Assembly: GCA_964345105.1 (NCBI GenBank)
Contig: CAYFPZ010000036.1
Location: 1-37,077 of the forward strand
DNA from: DG-33 sp964345105
GTDB taxonomy: Archaea; Hadarchaeota; Hadarchaeia; Hadarchaeales; Hadarchaeaceae
Length of the DNA: 37,077 nucleotides
Direction: 5' to 3'
Part shown: piece by piece, positions 7,596 to 15,161 of the stretch
Layout: each line of letters opens with the position of its first letter
How positions within the stretch are numbered: position 1 is the first letter of the stretch
Program-made: the position numbers and the translations under genes
Notes under the pieces: generated by a model
What the model was told of the DNA's origin: nothing
The model's database searches: none
The model's input: the letters and a program-made list of their open reading frames with translations, nothing else

Positions 7596-8258
7596 TCAGA
7601 TGAATCCTAAAGCGCTCTCCACGCGGCCAAGCTCGGGGCCTGTTGTGGTTCTGCCGGCGATCACACCATTAGAATTCGCCACCAAACACAACCCAACATA
7701 CTTCACCCCGCCGCATGCGGTGCCGACTTCCGCGGTCACGCCAAGAACACTCGAAACGTGCTTGAGTTCCTCGTTAGACACATCTGGATGTACGAGCACT
7801 CCTCGATTCGTTGCCACCCCTGTTGCGCCCACGTTTTTAACCCCCGCAAGCGTCCCTCGCTTCACGGGCACGCCTAAGCTTTCACTTATGAGTTTTAAGA
7901 TCTCATCGGGAAGTTCGGGATTCACTAAGGCGCCATGGTCGTTCGCCAGCACGAGATTTCCGAAAGCCGTGTATCGCCCAGGAATGCGTGAGACTCCCAC
8001 ACCAAGCCCGGTAAGCCGCTCCTCCTCCTCAGACTCAAGCAGCTCAGAACACACGAGCCCATTGGAGTTGCCAGCGGCCAGAATACCCAGCAAGGGGCTA
8101 TTGTGCATGTTTGCCAAGGCTACGGGTACACCCAGCGCATCTTCCACAATCTGCTCTCGAAAGTGAAAGCGCTCAGGGAGCAGCGCGATTTTATCTGTGG
8201 TTAGAGCGAAAGCTCCTAAGAACGGAATTCGATTGAAGCTCACTCTGACAATCGGCAT
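7596..8258 (-). CDS. eif6: Translation initiation factor 6
   Basis: A 220-residue aIF6, the anti-association factor that binds the 50S subunit. The sequence shows the repeated pseudo-fivefold segments typical of the family, for example GILAAGNSNGLVCS, LVLANDHGALVNP, VGATGVATNRGVLVHP and VGLCLVANSNGVIAG. Length and order are normal. It lies between L31e and L18a, as in many archaea. Confidence 0.96.
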   Translation of the reverse strand: MPIVRVSFNRIPFLGAFALTTDKIALLPERFHFREQIVEDALGVPVALANMHNSPLLGILAAGNSNGLVCSELLESEEEERLTGLGVGVSRIPGRYTAFGNLVLANDHGALVNPELPDEILKLISESLGVPVKRGTLAGVKNVGATGVATNRGVLVHPDVSNEELKHVSSVLGVTAEVGTACGGVKYVGLCLVANSNGVIAGRTTTGPELGRVESALGFI

Positions 8259-8267
8259 GGCGCCACC

Positions 8268-8519
8268 TTATTCTGCCAAAAAAGCTTCGATCGAACCATC
8301 ATCCTGTTTGACGGCCCGCACTCGGATTCGCGGCAGGTGGTGCTTCGCTCCTCGCTCCCATAGCTTGCGGTTCAACTCTTGATCGAGCTTTATCTCCTCA
8401 GACTTCATGTGGCGCCGCAAGAACTCGTGCACGATTTTGACGGCCCGAGATGTTCGCTTTTGGCGGGGGGCACTTTTGGCGTCCCTTAGCGGGATGACAT
8501 ATATCCGCTCCTCTGGCAT
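8268..8519 (-). CDS. rpl31e: Large-subunit ribosomal protein L31e
   Basis: An 83-residue L31e near the peptide exit tunnel. It starts MPEERIYVIPLRDAK and continues with the conserved RAVKIVHEFLRRHMK region. The ATG at 8519 is chosen over an in-frame GTG at 8528 because AGGTGAT sits five bases before it. It follows L39e directly. Confidence 0.95.
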   Translation of the reverse strand: MPEERIYVIPLRDAKSAPRQKRTSRAVKIVHEFLRRHMKSEEIKLDQELNRKLWERGAKHHLPRIRVRAVKQDDGSIEAFLAE

Positions 8520-8528
8520 GGGTATCAC

Positions 8529-8684
8529 CTAAGGTTTTATGCGTTGCCTTCGCCAGCTGCGCCGCTTTGAGTGGGTGCGCACTCTCCCCCCGGTCTTGGA
8601 CATCACCCATATGGGGGCACGCCGCGTGTGCTTGGCTGCTTTTCCCAGCCTTCGTTTAAGCGGAGCCGGTTTGTTTCGCGCCAT
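8529..8684 (-). CDS. rpl39e: Large-subunit ribosomal protein L39e
   Basis: A 51-residue, highly basic protein beginning MARNKPAPLKRRLGKA and ending in a RRSWRRQRIKP-type tail, with the family motif of a Trp-rich Arg stretch. L39e lines the peptide exit tunnel. The ATG at 8684 directly abuts the stop of the PDCD5-like gene (TAG-ATG), so translation is probably coupled. It is short enough to be missed by length-limited gene finding. Confidence 0.95.
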   Translation of the reverse strand: MARNKPAPLKRRLGKAAKHTRRAPIWVMSKTGGRVRTHSKRRSWRRQRIKP

Positions 8685-9014
8685 CTAAATCCTCTTTATC
8701 CTGAACTTGCGCTTCCGTGCCTGCAGCCTGCCCAAAATCTGGCGCAGTTGAGTGTCGGTAATCTTCGATCCGAGTTTTCCTGCTTGGGCTAACTGTATAA
8801 GTTGGAGCTCCAGTTGCTCAGCGAACTCTGGTTTGGCCGCTCGAATGTTCGCTAACCTGCTTCGGGCCTCGGGGGTTAGGATTTGCTGAATCGCCAGTCT
8901 TTTTTGAATTTCGTATTGTCTTCGTTGTTCAGCTTGGCGTTGCTGTTCCTCAAGCTTCGCTCTCAACTCAAGCATCTTTCGCCTGCGCAGTTCCTCGATT
9001 TCTTCTTCCTCCAT
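8685..9014 (-). CDS. PDCD5-like DNA-binding protein
   Basis: A 109-residue archaeal homologue of eukaryotic PDCD5. A charged N-terminal helix (EEEEIEELRRRKMLELRAKLEEQQ) leads into the three-helix core with ILTPEARSRLANIRAAKPEFA and the C-terminal ITDTQLRQIL. The family binds DNA and, in eukaryotes, chaperonin; its archaeal role is unsettled. ATG at 9014 lies two bases after the S19e stop with GGGAGG upstream, and is preferred to GTG at 9020. Conserved neighbour of S19e and L39e. Confidence 0.93.
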   Translation of the reverse strand: MEEEEIEELRRRKMLELRAKLEEQQRQAEQRRQYEIQKRLAIQQILTPEARSRLANIRAAKPEFAEQLELQLIQLAQAGKLGSKITDTQLRQILGRLQARKRKFRIKRI

Positions 9015-9016
9015 CC

Positions 9017-9445
9017 TCACGCCTCCCTTTGTTCGGTTTTTATCTGTTTAGTCAAGTTATCGATTATCGCTGCGCCCCTCGGGGTGAGCTTCCGCCCGCC
9101 CCGCTCGACCTTTCGAACGAGGTCAGCTTGTTCGAGCTGTTGAAGGATGGTTCGCAGAATCTTGCCCCCTGCTTTGCGAAAGTGCTCGGGTGCTTGCCCG
9201 CGGTTCTGCCGTCCACCGTAATAGCTACGGAGTCTCGAAACCCCCACCGGACCTTCGATGTAAACTCGTCTAAGTAGCGAGGCCGCACGCACATACCACC
9301 AATCGGGCTGCTCGGGAAGACGCTCCTTGTGAGCCCCGGTCTTGACGAAGTGGCTCCACTGGGGTGGCGTTAGCTCCTTCAGCTTCCCCAGCTCCTCGCT
9401 CAAGCGCTTGATGAGCGCGTTTGCAGAAACTTCTTTAACTGACAT
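9017..9445 (-). CDS. rps19e: Small-subunit ribosomal protein S19e
   Basis: A 142-residue S19e with the signature WYVRAASLLRRVY and the glycine-rich SRLRSYYGGRQNRG segment, then a winged-helix C-terminus (ILQQLEQADLVRK...LTPRGAAIID). It is the first gene of the seven-gene translation operon that ends with ftsY. A GAGAGGAAAAGAG purine stretch precedes the ATG at 9445. The approximately 190 bases upstream hold no gene I can support. Confidence 0.95.
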   Translation of the reverse strand: MSVKEVSANALIKRLSEELGKLKELTPPQWSHFVKTGAHKERLPEQPDWWYVRAASLLRRVYIEGPVGVSRLRSYYGGRQNRGQAPEHFRKAGGKILRTILQQLEQADLVRKVERGGRKLTPRGAAIIDNLTKQIKTEQREA

Positions 9446-9636
9446 CTCTTTTCCTCTCTTATAGTTCGTCCTCTAAACTTCTTGAAGCTGGCGATATTAA
9501 CGCTTTTCCCACACTTTAACCGTTTTCGACATTGTGTTAAAGTTGAAGGATGCGACGCAGATGGGCAAAAGTCTTAGAATCACAGGAATAAGCCCTTATT
9601 TTTCACTTTTGAGAAATTGTCAAAAGAGAAACTTGA

Positions 9637-9966
9637 TTATTCTTTCTTTTTTGGCTTGTAGGGTAAACGCACGATGCGACCACACTTCAGGCAAGTTATG
9701 GTTACGCGGCCCGACTGAACCCGCACTCGACAGCTGACACCGGGCTTCCAAAACGACAGGCATTTCCTGCAGAATTTCCTCTTCAGGCGCGCGGGAAGCT
9801 TGACGTTGTATCTGGTTTTGAGTCTCCACGCGAGTTGCACGTACCGGTCTGCTAGTTCAGGATGTCCACCAAATGTCCCCTCAGCCAGCTCGAATAGATG
9901 CTCCATGCGCTCGGCCGCAATCCGCTTGTGTTCGGCTTTCCATTCTTGGATGCCTTTACGTGGCAT
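9637..9966 (-). CDS. rnp4: RNase P protein component 4 (Rpp21/Rpr2)
   Basis: A 109-residue subunit of archaeal RNase P, which removes tRNA 5' leaders. It has two N-terminal helices and a C-terminal zinc ribbon, CRKC...CxxC (FCRKCLSFW and TCLKCGRIVRL), with a basic tail. I chose the ATG at 9966 because GGTG lies five bases upstream and family members begin with a short basic segment. The gene overlaps the Nep1 stop by 11 bases, so the two are likely co-translated. Confidence 0.9.
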   Translation of the reverse strand: MPRKGIQEWKAEHKRIAAERMEHLFELAEGTFGGHPELADRYVQLAWRLKTRYNVKLPARLKRKFCRKCLSFWKPGVSCRVRVQSGRVTITCLKCGRIVRLPYKPKKKE

Positions 9967-10681
9967 TTGAGCACCTGCCCCGCCTGGTTTTCTGGATATC
10001 AAACGCATCCTCATATGCAAAAATCGCTCTCATCAAAACAGTTGGTGCACTAAGGGGTTCTAGATCTATGCTAAAGAGTTCATTCGAAAGCTCGGTTACA
10101 TTGGACAGGAAATCACCGTGGGGGAATCCGCCGATAATGACGCATACGTCGTCCTCTTTCGAAGTATTAATGAAGAACTCTTTGTAATACCGCATTTGCC
10201 CACGCTGACTGAATGATATGACTTTTTTTGGCTTGATTTGTCCGACCAACTCTGTAAGTGAGGCATTTTCAAGAGTGAGTAAAGGTTTCTCTGGCGGTGC
10301 TTCGCCAGTGAGGAAGAGGTGCTCGATCAACCCAGTGAAGCGATTGAACATTCGGGGGAGGCGGGTGGACGGGTCCACGGTGATGATTTTGTTGTGGCGT
10401 GTGTGGATGTAGGTGCGAAGTAGTCCTTCTCGGTTGAGGGGTGTGTCGAGCGCGAGCAACAAACAAATGTGCACGATATCCGGCCTCCCCCGCCGGTCGC
10501 CATCGGGCAGCCTTCGCATCGCAGGATAATGGAGGCTTGAGTTGAGCAATATCTCCGTCGGTTTCCTCCCTAGGCGTCGCGCGCTCCATTTGATGACGCG
10601 GTGATTAGCGATTTCCCGAGGCACGGTCTCGAGCTCGGAATCCGCTAGGATTATGTGAAGCACCCCAAGCACCAACCCCAC
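9956..10681 (-). CDS. nep1: rRNA pseudouridine N1-methyltransferase Nep1 (Emg1)
   Basis: A 241-residue SPOUT-fold methyltransferase that modifies a helix-35 pseudouridine in 16S rRNA during 30S assembly. The family signature GRRPTEILLNSSLHYPAMR-like segment (here GRKPTEILLNSSLHYPAM) and GRPDIVH, TRLPRMFNRF and VIIGGFPHG (SAM-binding knot) are all present. The start is GTG at 10681. A TATA-like TTAAAATAG about 24 bases upstream suggests a nearly leaderless transcript. It is divergent from the rhomboid gene. Confidence 0.94.
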   Translation of the reverse strand: MGLVLGVLHIILADSELETVPREIANHRVIKWSARRLGRKPTEILLNSSLHYPAMRRLPDGDRRGRPDIVHICLLLALDTPLNREGLLRTYIHTRHNKIITVDPSTRLPRMFNRFTGLIEHLFLTGEAPPEKPLLTLENASLTELVGQIKPKKVISFSQRGQMRYYKEFFINTSKEDDVCVIIGGFPHGDFLSNVTELSNELFSIDLEPLSAPTVLMRAIFAYEDAFDIQKTRRGRCSNAT

Positions 10682-10750
10682 TTTGACAAAGGGCTATTTT
10701 AACCTAAGACAAACAGGACATACTATTGAAATACACTCGCGTGGGATTGA

Positions 10751-11440
10751 ATGTTTCCCTTGAAAGACGAGAACCCAACGCGGAGAAGACCTTTTCTCAC
10801 CTACGCTTTGATTGTCGTGAACGTCGCGATTTTTGTGGGAACGCTGGTTACGGGAACCTTCGATCAAGTTAACCAAGAATTCGGGATGAAGCCGAAAGAA
10901 GTACTTGCGGGACAGAACCTTCACACCCTTTTCACCTCAATGTTTTTGCATGGGGGGATTCTGCACATACTCTTTAACATGTGGTACCTCTGGATTTTCG
11001 GCGACAACATCGAGGACGTTCTTGGGAGGGGGAAATTTATTTTGTTTTACCTCGGCGCAGGACTTGTGGCCAGCCTCGCACATGCTTTTTCTGACCCGGG
11101 GTCGATAATTCCGACGATTGGGGCGTCGGGAGCGATTTCGGGGGTACTCGGGGCCTACGTTCTCTTGTACCCGTGGGCGAGGGTGCTCACAGCAGTCCTT
11201 TTCTTTTTCATCGTTTACTTGGTTATGATTCCAGCTGTTGTGATGATAGGGTTCTGGTTCGTGCTGCAAGTGATCTCGGCTTCAGTGCTTTGGGCGGCAG
11301 GGGCGACCGCAGGGGTGGCGTACTGGGCGCACATAGGGGGCTTTCTTGCGGGAATGCTCTTGATTTTGCCGGTGTGGGTGAAGCTCAGAAAGCGTAGGCG
11401 GGCGAGGCGCGAAGTAGTATTAACTTTCAGGATACGGTGA
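10751..11440 (+). CDS. Rhomboid-family intramembrane serine protease
   Basis: A 229-residue polytopic membrane protein with about six membrane helices. The catalytic dyad is visible: Ser126 in GASGAISG and His194 in YWAHIGGF. The oxyanion-hole Asn and the preceding His residues are in HILFNMWYLW (about 72-81). Rhomboids cleave membrane-spanning substrates inside the bilayer. The tail is strongly basic (KLRKRRRARR), consistent with a cytoplasmic C-terminus. No substrate is suggested by the neighbours. Confidence 0.93.
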   Translation: MFPLKDENPTRRRPFLTYALIVVNVAIFVGTLVTGTFDQVNQEFGMKPKEVLAGQNLHTLFTSMFLHGGILHILFNMWYLWIFGDNIEDVLGRGKFILFYLGAGLVASLAHAFSDPGSIIPTIGASGAISGVLGAYVLLYPWARVLTAVLFFFIVYLVMIPAVVMIGFWFVLQVISASVLWAAGATAGVAYWAHIGGFLAGMLLILPVWVKLRKRRRARREVVLTFRIR

Positions 11441-11485
11441 GCTTTTTTATAGTTTGGGGCACCGAAAATATCAAGGAGACTAAAA

Positions 11486-11638
11486 ATGGAATACGGTAAA
11501 TTGAGCTTGTTAGGCCTTCTAGGATTGCTAGGTCTATTAGGTTTTGTATTTGACGACCCACGATGGTTTGGATTGTATGGCTTTTTTGGATTTTATGCGT
11601 TTGGTTGGTACAAGTTGTTTGTAAGCAGGGATTCATAG
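11486..11638 (+). CDS. Small glycine/leucine/phenylalanine-rich membrane protein
   Basis: A 50-residue ORF, MEYGKLSLLGLLGLLGLLG followed by a short DDPRW turn and a second hydrophobic Phe/Gly-rich segment. It has GGAG eight bases before the ATG and a TATA-like TTTTTTATAG at about 11445. The repeated LLG units recall small DUF3796-like membrane proteins known mainly from bacteria, but that is only a resemblance. Function unknown. Confidence 0.55.
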   Translation: MEYGKLSLLGLLGLLGLLGFVFDDPRWFGLYGFFGFYAFGWYKLFVSRDS

Positions 11639-11712
11639 GGGTAGTTGTGGGATTTGTTGCGATAGGGATAGTTTTAGGAACTATAATATGGTTCCTCATT
11701 GAGTTTTTGTAA
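11605..11712 (+). CDS. Possible 35-residue single-span membrane peptide overlapping the previous ORF
   Basis: A TTG-initiated frame overlaps the end of the preceding ORF by 34 bases and encodes one strongly hydrophobic span (GVVVGFVAIGIVLGTIIWFL). It could be a translationally coupled peptide, or the displaced C-terminus of the preceding protein after a frameshift. No ribosome binding site is clear. Reported as a candidate only. Confidence 0.25.
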   Translation: MVQVVCKQGFIGVVVGFVAIGIVLGTIIWFLIEFL

Positions 11713-11824
11713 CCATCGTGGTTTAGTGGTAATGCTCAAGCGTTCTTTTGGATAACCTTTCTCATGCGCCAATCCCTGAACAACTAGACTCAATACGGTT
11801 GGAAAAAGAGATTTTTGATGTTGC

Positions 11825-12145
11825 TTATTCCTCTTCGCTTTTCTGTCTCCGTCCCGCTTCTTTGGCTTTCTCTATCGTGTAGCCCTTTGGTCGCTCGCTG
11901 ACCTTCATTGGTTTGAATAAGTAGTAAATGAACACCCCTAAGAAAGTAAAAGCAAAGACCACTGCCCAGATGAGCATGAAGATGAGGATAGCAAGGAGCA
12001 CATAATAGAGGCCCGTTGCCATTGATTGAAGGAATGGCAGGATATAGGGAAGCCCTAACACAAAAACGATAACGGCAATTAGGGTTACTACTAATCCGAA
12101 TACGAAAGCCCCTCCAAGTTTTAAAAAATATTTAAGGGGGGGCAC
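11825..12145 (-). CDS. Two-span membrane protein of unknown function
   Basis: A 106-residue protein with two long hydrophobic helices (about 10-35 and 42-75) and a hydrophilic, charged C-terminus. I do not recognise a family. The GTG start at 12145 has GGTGA six bases upstream, and that element overlaps the stop of the AIM24-family gene, so the two are probably coupled. Because it follows AIM24 in one unit, a role at the membrane together with that protein is possible but unproven. Confidence 0.7.
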   Translation of the reverse strand: MPPLKYFLKLGGAFVFGLVVTLIAVIVFVLGLPYILPFLQSMATGLYYVLLAILIFMLIWAVVFAFTFLGVFIYYLFKPMKVSERPKGYTIEKAKEAGRRQKSEEE

Positions 12146-12151
12146 TCAGCT

Positions 12152-12889
12152 TCACCTTCCGAACTTGCCGAGGGTGCGCAGAAGTCCCCCCGCCACTTCA
12201 GCTTTCCCACGTCTTTCCGACGGCATGTATTGAGCTAACTTCGCCGCCAGCTCGGTGATGGGCATGCTCTGAATCCAAACTCTGCCGGGCCCTGTGATTG
12301 TTGCAAGAAACAGACCTTCTCCGCCCCAGAGTATGTTTTTGAGCCCTTTAACTCGTTCAACTGAATAGTCCATATTTGCGTCGAACATCGCCAGACATGT
12401 CGTATCTATCCGCACTTTTTGATTTGCTTCTAGGTCAAGCTTTGTAACTTCGCCCCCAACGTTGAGGAAAACTTGGCCCGGCCCCTTTACTTTTATCAAT
12501 ATTAGGCCTTCTCCACCTAGAAACCCAGCGCCGAGTCTTTTTGTGAAAGTGGTGTCTAAATCTACACTGGTCTCCGAGCAAAGGAAGGCGTCTTTTTGAC
12601 ATATCAGTTCTTCTCCGGCTTTCAGTTTAGCTGGGATTATCTTCCCCGGAACTTCGGATGCAAAGGCAACTATCCCAGTGCCTCCTTTTGGCGAGAATTC
12701 TACCAAGAAAAACGATTCGTGAGCAAACTTTCGCTTTAAAGATTTCCAGAAGCCGCCTAGTGCTTTTGTTTCCATTTTGATGTTGTCGCTCATGTACATC
12801 ATTTTTCCAGATTCAGAAATCACTTTTTCACCCGGTCTGAGTTCGGTGTTGAGAATTTGCATTACGGTGCCTTGCAAGTCCCATTTCAT
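12152..12889 (-). CDS. AIM24/TIGR00266-family protein
   Basis: A 245-residue beta-rich protein of the AIM24 (DUF124, TIGR00266) family. Repeated strands such as GEGLILIKVKGPGQVFLN and GGEGLFLATITGPGRVWIQSMP show the duplicated beta-barrel typical of the family. The biochemical role in prokaryotes is not established. ATG at 12889 is preferred over in-frame GTG codons at 12901 and 12898 because GGTGGTG lies seven bases upstream. A TATA-like GTTTATAAAGG (12921-12931, plus strand reading) lies at suitable distance. Confidence 0.85.
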   Translation of the reverse strand: MKWDLQGTVMQILNTELRPGEKVISESGKMMYMSDNIKMETKALGGFWKSLKRKFAHESFFLVEFSPKGGTGIVAFASEVPGKIIPAKLKAGEELICQKDAFLCSETSVDLDTTFTKRLGAGFLGGEGLILIKVKGPGQVFLNVGGEVTKLDLEANQKVRIDTTCLAMFDANMDYSVERVKGLKNILWGGEGLFLATITGPGRVWIQSMPITELAAKLAQYMPSERRGKAEVAGGLLRTLGKFGR

Positions 12890-12920
12890 TTTTTTCACCA
12901 CCTAAAATTCTGGCATCTGT

Positions 12921-12931
12921 GTTTATAAAGG
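12921..12931 (-). promoter_or_regulatory. TATA box for the AIM24-family operon
   Basis: On the minus strand CCTTTATAAAC lies about 36 bases before the ATG at 12889, placing transcription start near 12898 and leaving room for the GGTGGTG ribosome binding site. It lies between the tRNA-Gly 3' end and the gene, so the gene can be transcribed independently of the tRNA. Confidence 0.5.
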
Positions 12932-12940
12932 TAAAATTTT

Positions 12941-13017
12941 TGGTGCGGCAGGCGGGATTCGAACCCGCGCCGCGAGCTTGGCAAGCTCGTGTCCTAACCA
13001 AGCTAGACTACTGCCGC
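12941..13017 (-). tRNA. tRNA-Gly (anticodon GCC) with encoded CCA
   Basis: On the minus strand, acceptor GCGGCAG (13017-13011) pairs with CTGCCGC, followed by A73 and encoded CCA. The anticodon arm is CGAGC-TTGCCAA-GCTCG, giving anticodon GCC. The T-arm is GCGGG-TTCGAAT-CCCGC. There is no intron. A TATA box lies about 27 bases upstream. The first 28 bases of the gene and 19 bases of 5' flank are duplicated at 14537-14583. Confidence 0.97.
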
Positions 13018-13036
13018 ACTGCTTATGATTATCATT
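12990..13036. repeat. Direct repeat, left copy (tRNA-Gly 5' half plus flank)
   Basis: Forty-seven bases covering the tRNA-Gly from its anticodon-loop side to the 5' end and 19 bases of flank. It matches 14537-14583 at 45 of 47 positions in the same orientation. It bounds the AT-rich insert on the left and leaves the tRNA intact, as an attL-like site would. Confidence 0.85.
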
Positions 13037-13039
13037 TTG

Positions 13040-13048
13040 TTTTATAAG
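13040..13048 (-). promoter_or_regulatory. TATA box of tRNA-Gly
   Basis: TTTTATAAG in plus-strand reading (CTTATAAAA on the minus strand) is centred about 27 bases upstream of the tRNA 5' end. The duplicated copy at 14.5 kb stops just before this element, so the copy has no equivalent promoter. Confidence 0.6.
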
Positions 13049-13194
13049 AGTCTCAGGATTAACAGTTTTCCGATATTTAGGATTAGACTCAGTTCTGGAA
13101 AAGCTCTTAGAAGCCTTTAATTCCTCTAATTTGGCTGAAAATAGGATTGGTTGATGGAAAGAAGTCTATCAGAAAAAGCTAACATATACAATTT

Positions 13195-14472
13195 ATGAAT
13201 GCATATGGGGAAGAAAAGGCTATGGAAAAGAATAAAAATCTTTTTTGCATAATTTTGGCGATTTCTGTGTTGGTTATTGTGGGAATTAGTTATAACTTAG
13301 AGAGTGATGATTTAGTGGTGATTCGTAATTTAGATAAAGAATTAATTAGTCAGAAAATTGAACAAGGGAAAGAGTTTTTGTTTAGGGCAATGCATGAAAA
13401 TGAACACGGATTTTACAAAAAGTACGATGCGTTGGAAGATGATTTTGGTAACAGATTGCATACTGTCTATTCTGCTTCAATCATCTATACCTTTTTATAC
13501 ATTAATGATTTTGAAAAAGATGAAAGGATTTTAGAGCAGGTATCTGATTGGGGGAATTTTCTTATTTCTATGCAGAATGAGAACAAGGAAGACAAGAGAT
13601 ATGGCGCCTTTCATTATTCTTATTATTTAGATAGTAAGGAAAAAGAAAAAAAATTTGTAGTCGGAACGAGTGCATTAAGCATATTTACATTATTAAGGCT
13701 GCATGATTTAACCGGCGAATCCAAATATTTGGAATCGGCGAAATTGGCTGGTGATTGGTTAACTACAATGCAGGAACCAGATGGAAGCATGAAACCTTAT
13801 GTAAGATATTTAAGTGGGAAATGGTTTTACGGTATAAAAGAATCACTTCTTTACAACGGCCAAGTTCTTTCTTCTCTTTCCAAACTTTATGGAGTTACTG
13901 GCGAAAAAAGATATTATGATACCGCAGAAAAAATTGCTGAACGTTTTGCAGAGAAATATGAGGAAGAAAAGGGTTACATCGAGGGTGAATACCGAGAGAA
14001 GAACCCAATATCAAATTCTTGGGTGGTAATGTCGTTATTGGATTTTTATAAAGTAAATCAAGACGATTATTATAAAAAGATAATTTTTGAATTAAGTGAT
14101 ATAATTTTAGGAGATCAAATAAAAGAAACAAACGATCTCCTACACTACGGTCGATGGAATGGTGCATATTCAACAAGCGGGACTGCCTGGATAAGTGAGG
14201 TAATGACGGAGATGTATAGATTCTGCAAAGAACAAAATAAAGAAGATTGCGATAAATACAAAGATGCTGTGGTAATGGCGATAAGATGGCTTATTCAGAA
14301 TACCTACTCGGAAAAGAATACCTTTTTTCTTAAAAATCCAGAAAGGGCAATTGGAGGTGTTTTTTGGAATCAACAAAATAAATATGTAAGAACCGATTCG
14401 GTGTGTCATGCTTTAAATTGCTATACTAGAATAATTGATGATTTGGAAGATGGATTGTTGATTTCAATTTAG
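13195..14472 (+). CDS. Membrane-anchored alpha/alpha-toroid protein, epimerase/glycosidase-like
   Basis: A 425-residue protein with one N-terminal hydrophobic segment (about residues 16-34, LFCIILAISVLVIVGISY) that would act as a signal anchor, and an extracellular all-helical domain. Repeated helical-hairpin motifs of the type TGESKYLESAKLAGDWL and TGEKRYYDTAEKIAERF, with GQVLSSLSKLYG, resemble the (alpha/alpha)6 barrels of D-glucuronyl C5-epimerase C-termini, N-acylglucosamine epimerases and unsaturated glucuronidases. A sugar-modifying role is an inference; catalytic residues cannot be assigned. An in-frame ATG at 13222 (MEKNKNLF) is an equally plausible start. Its AT-rich codon use sets it apart and fits horizontal gain. 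Confidence 0.6.
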   Translation: MNAYGEEKAMEKNKNLFCIILAISVLVIVGISYNLESDDLVVIRNLDKELISQKIEQGKEFLFRAMHENEHGFYKKYDALEDDFGNRLHTVYSASIIYTFLYINDFEKDERILEQVSDWGNFLISMQNENKEDKRYGAFHYSYYLDSKEKEKKFVVGTSALSIFTLLRLHDLTGESKYLESAKLAGDWLTTMQEPDGSMKPYVRYLSGKWFYGIKESLLYNGQVLSSLSKLYGVTGEKRYYDTAEKIAERFAEKYEEEKGYIEGEYREKNPISNSWVVMSLLDFYKVNQDDYYKKIIFELSDIILGDQIKETNDLLHYGRWNGAYSTSGTAWISEVMTEMYRFCKEQNKEDCDKYKDAVVMAIRWLIQNTYSEKNTFFLKNPERAIGGVFWNQQNKYVRTDSVCHALNCYTRIIDDLEDGLLISI

Positions 14473-14536
14473 GAAAACAATTAGAAGAATTTTTAAAGTA
14501 ATCAAAAATGATGGTTATTCTATCAAACTTCTCTTT

Positions 14537-14583
14537 TGTCCTAACCAAGTTAGATTACTGCCGCACTGCTTATGATTATCATT
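14537..14583. repeat. Direct repeat, right copy (truncated tRNA-Gly 5' half)
   Basis: Matches 12990-13036 with two C-to-T differences, both inside the tRNA part. It lacks the 3' half of the tRNA and the TATA box, so it cannot give a functional tRNA. It is interpreted as an attR-like scar. Confidence 0.85.
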
Positions 14584-14729
14584 GCAGTCAGATTTAGCAA
14601 TCTTTATTTTAAAAGAAGCTGAAAAAGAAGAAAAAAAGCAATTTCCCCCTGTTTAACGAAAGGGCTACTAGCGGGGCGGCATTCACGCTAAAGTGATAGA
14701 TTTTATCCACGGATCGAGCACAGCCTCGA

Positions 14730-15161
14730 TTAGCACACGTCTTTTATTCTTTCAAGGATTATTGATGTGTGTGTCTTTTTGACACCCTCAATCGCGCCGA
14801 TTTTTTTTAGGATAATATCGGTCAGCTCTTTGTTGTCATGTGCCCAGACCGTACTCATTATCATAAATTTGCCAGTTGAGGTTGATAACTTTTTTACCTC
14901 CTCTAGCTTCGTTAAACTCTCTATGACCTCATCGTGTTTGTCTGGCGCCACATCTAAGCCGACGATAGCCATAGTGTTGTATCCCAGCTTTGATGGATTG
15001 GCGACGATGGTGTAGCGCTCTATCACTCCGGCGTGCTCCAACCGTTTCACCCGCTTCCGAACTGCAGACTCACTCATGCGTATTCGCTTGGATATCTTTC
15101 GAAAAGGTGTTTTAGCACCCTTGTGGAGGGCTGAGATTATTTCATAATCCTTTTCATCCAT
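14730..15161 (-). CDS. Lrp/AsnC-family transcription regulator
   Basis: A 143-residue protein with an N-terminal winged helix-turn-helix (KISKRIRMSESAVRKRVKRLE) and a C-terminal RAM ligand/oligomer domain (TMAIVGLDVAP...STVWAHDNKELTDIILKKIG). Such proteins bind DNA as octamers and often sense amino acids. I place the start at 15161 to match its tandem paralogue, which begins MDGKDYKII; an in-frame ATG at 15173 is also possible. About 45 bases of 3' flank are also shared with the paralogue, showing local duplication. Confidence 0.9.
   Translation of the reverse strand: MDEKDYEIISALHKGAKTPFRKISKRIRMSESAVRKRVKRLEHAGVIERYTIVANPSKLGYNTMAIVGLDVAPDKHDEVIESLTKLEEVKKLSTSTGKFMIMSTVWAHDNKELTDIILKKIGAIEGVKKTHTSIILERIKDVC

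Larger units (their letters stand above)
13037..14536. mobile_element. Putative 1.5-kb integrated segment between tRNA-derived repeats
   Basis: The segment lies between two 47-bp direct repeats, one inside tRNA-Gly. It is visibly richer in A/T than the surrounding genes and carries one complete ORF of 425 codons with AT-biased codons (AAT, AAA, GAA, TTT). No integrase or transposase is visible, so it would be a non-autonomous or decayed element, or the product of one recombination event. The duplicated part is the 5' half of the tRNA, unlike most tRNA-targeting integrases that use the 3' half. Confidence 0.45.

Noticed and set aside
7600..8166. 188-codon plus-strand frame inside eif6
   Set aside because: Ser/Pro/Thr-rich shadow of the conserved aIF6 gene.
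11712..11760. tRNA D-arm-like GTGGTTTAGTGGTAATGCTC
   Set aside because: No acceptor stem, anticodon arm or T-arm follows, so it is not a tRNA gene.
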